From NCBI RefSeq assembly GCF_003116585.1, contig NZ_QEHM01000017.1, positions 1 through 60,035 of the forward strand: a stretch of DNA of 60,035 bases, given 5' to 3'. Positions 52,679 to 60,035 of this stretch are shown piece by piece; the first letter of the stretch is position 1, and each line of letters starts with the position of its first letter. A program made the translations under genes and the position numbers. The notes beneath the pieces are model-generated. The model was not told where the DNA came from. It saw only the letters and a list, made by a program, of their open reading frames with translations, and made no database searches. The stretch is from Albibacillus kandeliae. Its GTDB lineage: Bacteria > Pseudomonadota > Alphaproteobacteria > Rhodobacterales > Rhodobacteraceae.

Positions 52679-53502
52679 CAGGACTCCAGGACGGCGCGGA
52701 TCACGGTCAGCGCTTCGGGTTCATCAAGGAAAGGGGCGTGCCCACGGTCGGGCACCACGCCCAGCACCAGACCTTCGCGCCGCCGCGCCATTTCCGCAAG
52801 TGTCTCGGCGGTCAGCACATCGGAATTTGCGCCCCGGACCACTCCCGTCGGAACATCCTTCAGCGCCTCGAACAACGGCCACAGATCGGGGATCGGTCCG
52901 GCCGCCGCCTGATCCAGCAGGGCCTGCCGCAGCGCAGGGTCATAGCGCAAGGCCAGCCCCCCGCCCGTTTCCTCATAGAAATTCCCGACCATCCGGCGCC
53001 AGCGCTCCAGCGTCACGCCGGGAAACTCCGCGCGCATCGAGGCCTCCAGCTGCACCGCCGCAGCGTCGAGATCGGGGGCCGCAGGCGGCTTGCCCACGTA
53101 CTCCATGATCCGGGCGATCCCGCCCGGGTCCACCACCGGCCCCACGTCGTTCAGCACCACCCCGGCCAGACGGTGCGGAACCGTTGCGGCCAGCACCATC
53201 GCGATCAGCCCCCCGCGCGAGGTTCCGATGACGTGGCAACGCTCCACCCCGAGGTGGTCGAGCAGTTCGACGGCATCCAATGCCTCGCGCGGCACCGCGT
53301 AATTCGCATGGTTCGGGTCATGGTCGGACTGCCCCCGCCCGCGGTAGTCCATCGCGATCATCCGATACCCCGACAGGAAAGGCGCGAGGAAATCGAAGTC
53401 GCGCATGTTCCGCGTCAGTCCGGACAAGCAGAGCACGGGGGTTCCCGTCCCGGTGTCCTCGTAAGCCAGGCGCAGCCCGTCGCTGGTGGTGAAGTGGGGC
53501 AT
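52678..53502 (-). CDS. Alpha/beta hydrolase in a dehydratase/HAD unit
   Basis: A 274-residue serine hydrolase. The start is the ATG at 53500-53502 (MPHFTTSDGLRLAYEDTGTG). The nucleophile elbow is GTSRGG and the final histidine lies in PDRGHAPFLDEP, as in haloalkane-dehalogenase/3-oxoadipate-lactonase relatives. It overlaps the HAD gene upstream and the dehydratase gene downstream, both by the single T of TGATG. Its substrate is unknown. Confidence 0.83.
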   Translation of the reverse strand: MPHFTTSDGLRLAYEDTGTGTPVLCLSGLTRNMRDFDFLAPFLSGYRMIAMDYRGRGQSDHDPNHANYAVPREALDAVELLDHLGVERCHVIGTSRGGLIAMVLAATVPHRLAGVVLNDVGPVVDPGGIARIMEYVGKPPAAPDLDAAAVQLEASMRAEFPGVTLERWRRMVGNFYEETGGGLALRYDPALRQALLDQAAAGPIPDLWPLFEALKDVPTGVVRGANSDVLTAETLAEMARRREGLVLGVVPDRGHAPFLDEPEALTVIRAVLES

Positions 53503-54188
53503 CAGAGCCCGGCCTGCGCAGGAATGCCCGTCAGGTCCGAGAGGATCGCCTGCGGAACCCACGGCAACCGGTCCACCGGTTCGCCCGCGCGGTTCACCCA
53601 GGCCGTCGCAAAGCCGTAGCCCGCCGCCGCCGCCGCATCCCAGCCGTTGGACGAGACGAACAGAACCTCGCGCGCGTCGCAGCCGAACCGCTGCCCCACG
53701 AGGTCATAGACCCGCTTGTCGGGCTTGAAGATCCCAACACTCTCCACCGACAGCACGTCATCCAGCACGTCGCCCAGCCCGGCGGACTTCACCGCGCCAT
53801 CCAGCATGGCAGGCGAGCCGTTCGAGAGGATGGCGGTCTGCATCCCGCCCGCCTTGAGCGCCTTCAGCATCGCCGGCACCTCCGGGTAGGCCTGCAGTTC
53901 CCAGTAGAGGTCCAGCAGCCGCTGGCGCAGCGCTTCATCCCCCTGCAGTCCCGTCGCCTCCAGCGCCCAGTCGAGCCCGTTCTGGGTGACTTCCCAGAAA
54001 TCCGTATGCGCGTGCGAAATCGCCCTCAGCCACGAATACTGCAACTGCTTGAGCCGCCAGTGCGAGGCCAGCTCGGCCCAACGTTCCCTGAGCGCCGGAT
54101 TGTCCGATGCCTCTGCCGCCTGGCGCGCAGCTGCCGCCACGTCGAACAGCGTACCATAGGCATCGAAGACGCAGGTGGTGATCTTCAT
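53502..54188 (-). CDS. Haloacid dehalogenase type II
   Basis: A 228-residue HAD-superfamily hydrolase of the L-2-haloacid dehalogenase type. The start is the ATG at 54186-54188 with a GGAGG site upstream. The nucleophile is D9 in FDAYGTLFDV, and the conserved SNGSPAML and SSNGWDAAAAAGYGF segments are those of true L-2-haloacid dehalogenases. Dehalogenation of 2-haloalkanoates is the family activity; physiological use here is unproven. First of the coupled trio with the hydrolase and dehydratase. Confidence 0.85.
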   Translation of the reverse strand: MKITTCVFDAYGTLFDVAAAARQAAEASDNPALRERWAELASHWRLKQLQYSWLRAISHAHTDFWEVTQNGLDWALEATGLQGDEALRQRLLDLYWELQAYPEVPAMLKALKAGGMQTAILSNGSPAMLDGAVKSAGLGDVLDDVLSVESVGIFKPDKRVYDLVGQRFGCDAREVLFVSSNGWDAAAAAGYGFATAWVNRAGEPVDRLPWVPQAILSDLTGIPAQAGL

Positions 54189-54354
54189 CGCGGTGTCCTC
54201 CCCGTTTTGCGCCACACTTGCACAGGCAAACCGCCGGAAAAAGGCCCGGCCACACGGTTTACATAGCTGTGAGAAGCTTTAGGCTTGGGGCCATCAGAGC
54301 ACCCGCGAGAGCGACGCGGCCTTTGCAACTCACTCCGAACAGATTGGATCTCTC

Positions 54355-54792
54355 ATGACGCAGGTGAAGAACGGCGACACCGTACATATTCATTATACCG
54401 GCACTTTGGACGACGGCACGACCTTCGACAGCTCCGAAGGACGCGAACCCCTGGCGTTCGAGGTCGGATCAGGCCAGATCATCGCCGGGCTCGACATCGC
54501 TATCCCCGGCATGGAAGTCGGCGACAAGAAGACCGTGAACGTCCCCTGTGACCAGGCGTATGGCCCGATCAACCCGGCGATGCGGCAGGCCGTCCCGCGC
54601 GAGGGCATCCCCGACAATATCCCGCTCGACCTCGGCACCCGCCTCCAGATGCAGACCCCCGAGGGGCAGGTCATGCCGGTGACGGTTGTCGATGTCAGCG
54701 AAACCGAGGTGACGCTGGACGCCAACCATCCGCTCGCCGGTCAGGACCTGACCTTCGCCATCGAGCTGGTCGCCATCGCTGAAGCGGCCTGA
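54355..54792 (+). CDS. FKBP-type peptidyl-prolyl isomerase (SlyD-like)
   Basis: A 145-residue FKBP-fold protein beginning [27 protein letters not shown]. It has the insert-in-flap form of SlyD-like proteins ([28 protein letters not shown]), but lacks the histidine-rich metal-binding tail of SlyD; FkpB/SlpA is an alternative name. It would isomerise prolyl bonds and chaperone folding in the cytosol. It lies 102 bases upstream of the copper ATPase gene on the same strand. Confidence 0.88.
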   Translation: MTQVKNGDTVHIHYTGTLDDGTTFDSSEGREPLAFEVGSGQIIAGLDIAIPGMEVGDKKTVNVPCDQAYGPINPAMRQAVPREGIPDNIPLDLGTRLQMQTPEGQVMPVTVVDVSETEVTLDANHPLAGQDLTFAIELVAIAEAA

Positions 54793-54833
54793 GGTCCTCG
54801 GGGCGTTGGCATAAACTTTTCCTGCCGCGCCCC

Positions 54834-54864
54834 TTGACCTTCCAGTTACTGGAAGACCTATCTG
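54834..54864 (+). promoter_or_regulatory. CueR/HmrR-type copper-responsive promoter of the copper ATPase
   Basis: TTGACC (54834-54839) and TATCTG (54859-54864) are separated by 19 bases, the over-long spacer used by MerR-family activators. In the spacer is the dyad CTTCCAGT-T-ACTGGAAG (arms 54839-54846 and 54848-54855), very close to known CueR/HmrR operators. It predicts copper-activated transcription of the gene at 54894. No CueR gene is in the window. Confidence 0.75.
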
Positions 54865-54893
54865 CACGGTGCAACCAGATTCAGGAGGCACCG

Positions 54894-57401
<2,508 letters not shown>

Positions 57402-57408
57402 CCGTGCC

Positions 57409-58557
57409 TCAGCCTTCCCGCTGACCCTGGCGCAGGACCTCGAGCCATTCGGCCGAGGTCCCGCCCCCGGAGAGCGCAAGGATCGGACCAAGCTCGGCCA
57501 GCACCGCCTCGCTCTGGGTCGGCCGCAGAAAGGCAAAACCGTCGACCGGAGAGGCGGGCAATTCCGGACCCGACCAGACCTCCTGGTTCGAGGAATGACC
57601 GAAGGTCCGTGAATATGTATAGCCCTCGGGATAGACCGGCCTGCCCTTCCAGTATCCACCCCAGATCGCGATCTGCGCCCGGTGCGCCCGGCCAAGGTAT
57701 TGCCGGAAGGCCCCCATCGCGGGCAGCGGATTGTGCGGCAGGTACTTCAGGATCGGCGTGGCGATGAAGGCAGCCGGTTGAAACGCCTCGCCCGCCCCGT
57801 CGAAATCGGTTGGCTTGACCAGCACCGAGCCGAGCGCAACCTCGTTCACCGGCCCCGTCGGCGCATAGCGCGAAAAGGTCATGCTGCCGCCGCTGTTCAC
57901 GATGGCATCCGCCCGCAGCGCTTTCGCGAACTCTCCGACCCGTGCCAGCGCGCCATCGACCCGCGCAGACTCGCGCCGCCCCATGCCCCCCTTCAGCTTG
58001 GCAAGGTGCGGCTCGTACCCCATCACCCCCGCAAAGCGCAGCTCGGGCCGCGCCGCCAGCGCATCGCGAACGACGGACAGCTGGTCGATCCGCACACCGC
58101 CGCGATGCAGCCCCACGTCCACCTCCAGCGCGACCGAGAGCGTCACGCCCTGCGCCTGCGCCAGTTCGGCGTATTGCCCGATCCGCTCCACCGTATCAAC
58201 CAGCCAGATCACGCGCTCCGCTGCAGCCGGACAGGTCTCCAGCACCCGCGCTGCGGTCTTCACCGGGAAGGGCTTTCCCAACAGGTGGTTGGCCTCGGGC
58301 CGCCGGGTCAGCAGCGTCATCAGCATGTCGTCCGAAAAGGTCATCAGCCGATCGGTCTCCAGCCCCTCCATCGCCATGTCGATCAGGGACAACGAGGGCA
58401 GGGACTTGGCGACAATACGCCGGGCCAACCCCGCGCCGATCCGGCCGCGCGCCACCTTTATGTTCGCGCGGTAGCGGTCGAGGTCCACGACGACGACCGG
58501 CTGACTCACGCCATGCGCGGTCAACTGGGCCGACAGCCCTTCGAAATACGCCGTCAC
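57409..58557 (-). CDS. D-threonine-aldolase-like fold-III PLP protein
   Basis: A 382-residue protein of the alanine-racemase N-domain fold with a DSD1-like C-terminal part, annotated in relatives as amino acid deaminase/aldolase. The PLP lysine is K51 (RIVAKSLPSL), where D-threonine aldolases have RPHAKTHK-like. The C-terminal GHSSNQEVW contains a histidine that could be part of the metal site. The start codon is GTG at 58555-58557, overlapping the flavoprotein stop by 4 bases (GTGA). Substrate (D-threonine, D-serine or a 3-hydroxy-amino acid) is unknown. Confidence 0.78.
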   Translation of the reverse strand: MTAYFEGLSAQLTAHGVSQPVVVVDLDRYRANIKVARGRIGAGLARRIVAKSLPSLSLIDMAMEGLETDRLMTFSDDMLMTLLTRRPEANHLLGKPFPVKTAARVLETCPAAAERVIWLVDTVERIGQYAELAQAQGVTLSVALEVDVGLHRGGVRIDQLSVVRDALAARPELRFAGVMGYEPHLAKLKGGMGRRESARVDGALARVGEFAKALRADAIVNSGGSMTFSRYAPTGPVNEVALGSVLVKPTDFDGAGEAFQPAAFIATPILKYLPHNPLPAMGAFRQYLGRAHRAQIAIWGGYWKGRPVYPEGYTYSRTFGHSSNQEVWSGPELPASPVDGFAFLRPTQSEAVLAELGPILALSGGGTSAEWLEVLRQGQREG

Positions 58558-59801
58558 GATCCGAATACCTCTCTCATGGCCGGGGACATAAAGCGCCCGC
58601 CGGGGTCAAGCCGCGCCCGCAGGGCATCGAAGGCGGGAAGGTCTGGATAGAGCGCCTCGAGGTCCGCCCGCTTCAGCGAATGCATCTTGCCCCAATGGGG
58701 GCGGCCGCCCACCGCCCGAAAGATCGCTTCGACATCGCGGAAATAGGCCTCGTAGGGTTCGCCCGCCGCGACATGCACCGCGACCGAGACGCGTCCACCG
58801 CCCTGGAACGGCGAAAGCCAGCCATCGTCCCCGGCCGTACGGCGTACCTCGATGGGAAAGTAAACCTCCGGATGCCGCCGCTCGGTCAGCGAAGCAACCT
58901 CGCGGATCACATCGGGCGCTGCGTCCGGCGGCAGATGATACTCCATCTCCACGAACTTCACGTCGCGCGGCTTGGACAGCACCCGCCAGCTCTCGCCCAC
59001 GTAATCCTCGTTCCCCTGCAACGCCAGGATCAGGCTCATCAGCCAGCGCCTCAGACCGGGCGACAGCCGCCCGGCACTGCGCGCCACGCCGATCGCGCGG
59101 ACACCGATATTGTCTAGGTCCATCGGCGGCTTGCCCCTCGGCTGGTCGGAAATGTCGTGGATCACCCGGATCGCCTTGCCGGAATAGGGCAGCCAGAAGA
59201 ACTCGAAATGCCGGTGCGCCTGTGCAAGGGCCTCCATCTCCGTCAGGATCTCGTCCAGCGGCACCACCTTCACCTGCCGCCTGAGGTCATAGGCAGGAAC
59301 CACCATCATCTCGATCTCGAGGAGGATGCCCAGCATCCCCAGCGAGACACGCGCCCCGGGTATGTCGTCGGGCGCAAGGTCCACGATATCTCCGGTTGCG
59401 GTCATCAGGCGCGCGCCCGTCATCTCGCCCGAGATGCAGGGTAGGTCCGCGCCGGTGCCATGCGTCGCCGTGCCCATCGCCCCCGCGAGGCTCTGCACGT
59501 TGATGTCACCGAGATTCCGGAATGCCTTGCCATGTTCGGCCAGAGCGAGGGACAGCGCGTTCAGCTTCTCCGTGGCCTTCACGCGCACCCGGTCGCCATC
59601 GACCGAGATCACCGCCGGTCCCTCGATCCCCGAGGGGTCGATCACCAGGTTTTCGCCGGCGACCACCGGGGTAAACGAATGGCCCGCGCCGGCGCATCGC
59701 ACCGGTCCTGTCGCGTTGATAACGATCTGTCGCAGCTCTTCGACGGTCCTCGCGGCCATCACCTGCGGCGCGCTCTGGTTTCCGGCCCAATTCGTCCACA
59801 T
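58554..59801 (-). CDS. FAD-linked sugar-lactone-oxidase-like oxidoreductase (ALO domain)
   Basis: A 415-residue VAO-family flavoprotein. The start is the ATG at 59799-59801 with GAGGAGG upstream. The N-terminal FAD domain has GAGHSFTPV with H41 at the position that carries covalent flavin in aldonolactone oxidases, and the C-terminal ALO domain ends with HWGKMHSL and the LDPGGRFMSP signature. It resembles D-arabinono-1,4-lactone and L-gulonolactone oxidases. It is the upstream partner of the PLP protein in a coupled pair; its substrate is unknown. Confidence 0.82.
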   Translation of the reverse strand: MWTNWAGNQSAPQVMAARTVEELRQIVINATGPVRCAGAGHSFTPVVAGENLVIDPSGIEGPAVISVDGDRVRVKATEKLNALSLALAEHGKAFRNLGDINVQSLAGAMGTATHGTGADLPCISGEMTGARLMTATGDIVDLAPDDIPGARVSLGMLGILLEIEMMVVPAYDLRRQVKVVPLDEILTEMEALAQAHRHFEFFWLPYSGKAIRVIHDISDQPRGKPPMDLDNIGVRAIGVARSAGRLSPGLRRWLMSLILALQGNEDYVGESWRVLSKPRDVKFVEMEYHLPPDAAPDVIREVASLTERRHPEVYFPIEVRRTAGDDGWLSPFQGGGRVSVAVHVAAGEPYEAYFRDVEAIFRAVGGRPHWGKMHSLKRADLEALYPDLPAFDALRARLDPGGRFMSPAMREVFGS

Positions 59802-59940
59802 GCGCGTTCCTCCTCGCCTGTCGAGGGTGTCGCGCAACGTGCGTTAATACAAATGCGAATTACCCCGCTGCCGCGAGGTCACTTGCCGTATTGTTCTGTA
59901 TTTGGGGGTGTTTTGATCGATATAGAGAGAAGGATGTTTA

Positions 59941-60035
59941 CTAGGTCTGGCGATGCCCTACTCTCCCACGTCTTGAGACGCAGTACCATTGGCGCAAAGG
60001 CACTTAACTTCCGGGTTCGGAAAGGGACCGGGTGT
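59941..60035 (-). rRNA. rrf: 5S ribosomal RNA, 3' part (cut by window edge)
   Basis: The minus strand reads ACACCCGGTCCCTTTCCGAA near the window end, then GTTAAGTGCC and GGTACTGCGTCTCAAGACGT, and ends in GGGAGAGTAGG...GCCAGACCTAG. These are the helix II-III, IV and V segments and 3' end of a bacterial 5S rRNA. About 25 bases of the 5' end lie outside. The rRNA operon therefore runs into the window from the right. No tRNA-fMet gene follows within the 140-base spacer before the flavoprotein gene. Confidence 0.9.

Noticed and set aside
59802-59940. tRNA-fMet after the 5S rRNA
   Set aside because: Common in this family of rRNA operons, but the 139-base spacer between the 5S end and the flavoprotein gene has no tRNA sequence or fold.

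Overview
The window looks like core chromosome of a high-GC marine alphaproteobacterium of the Roseobacter/Rhodobacteraceae type. The reasons are the very high G+C in third codon positions, the gene neighbourhoods (rpsL-rpsG-fusA-tuf, rplK/A/J/L-rpoB-rpoC, aroA-cmk, rpsA-ihfB-lapA-trpF-trpB), a pcaDCHG-B protocatechuate operon, and the protein sequences themselves. I see no transposase, prophage, integrase or CRISPR array. Genus-level identity cannot be decided from the sequence alone.

Layout. 1-3.5 kb: the str operon on the minus strand (rpsL, rpsG, fusA, start of tuf) with a near-consensus sigma70 promoter. 3.6-7.3 kb: an accessory block with two paralogous rhamnosyltransferase-like genes around a DMT-family permease, then cysK. 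7.5-20.9 kb: the beta/beta-prime operon region on the minus strand (secE, nusG, rplK, rplA, rplJ, rplL, rpoB, rpoC), interrupted between rplA and rplJ by an oppositely oriented YkgJ-type cysteine-cluster gene. 21-25.7 kb: metabolic genes (a ThDP-dependent acetolactate-synthase-like enzyme, a MaoC-like hydratase, an FMN alpha-hydroxyacid dehydrogenase, an MFS permease). 25.8-32.8 kb: mostly plus-strand genes (rplY, pth, DUF2332, a beta-lactamase-fold hydrolase, DUF2237, an IsdG-type monooxygenase, a sulfatase) plus one exported unknown on the minus strand. 32.9-42.3 kb: the trpB/trpF/lapA/ihfB/rpsA/cmk/aroA series, with unknown genes and a ZIP transporter and nitroreductase interspersed. 42.5-45.3 kb: a six-TM unknown, trmB and a zinc alcohol dehydrogenase. 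45.4-51.1 kb: a seven-gene, tightly coupled protocatechuate operon (pcaD-C-H-G, an extra esterase, pcaB, a TetA-like MFS). 51.4-59.8 kb: a DUF2798 gene behind a structured leader, a TGATG-coupled dehydratase/hydrolase/HAD trio, an FKBP-type isomerase, a copper ATPase behind a CueR-type promoter, and an overlapping pair of a PLP fold-III protein and a sugar-lactone-oxidase-like flavoprotein. The last 95 bases are the 3' part of a 5S rRNA on the minus strand, so an rRNA operon lies just beyond the window.

Most of the DNA is transcription, translation and central biosynthesis. I did not find a convincing entirely new system. The best leads for something undescribed are: the esterase and efflux-type permease built into the pca operon; the PLP/lactone-oxidase pair; the HAD-hydrolase-dehydratase trio; uncharacterised membrane or small proteins embedded in aroA-cmk and trpF-trpB; and several unexplained palindromic or alternative-hairpin elements (fusA-tuf, rplL-rpoB, upstream of the DUF2798 gene, trmB-adh). 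Start codons were chosen by family alignment and ribosome-binding sites. Promoters and terminators were read by eye and are predictions.
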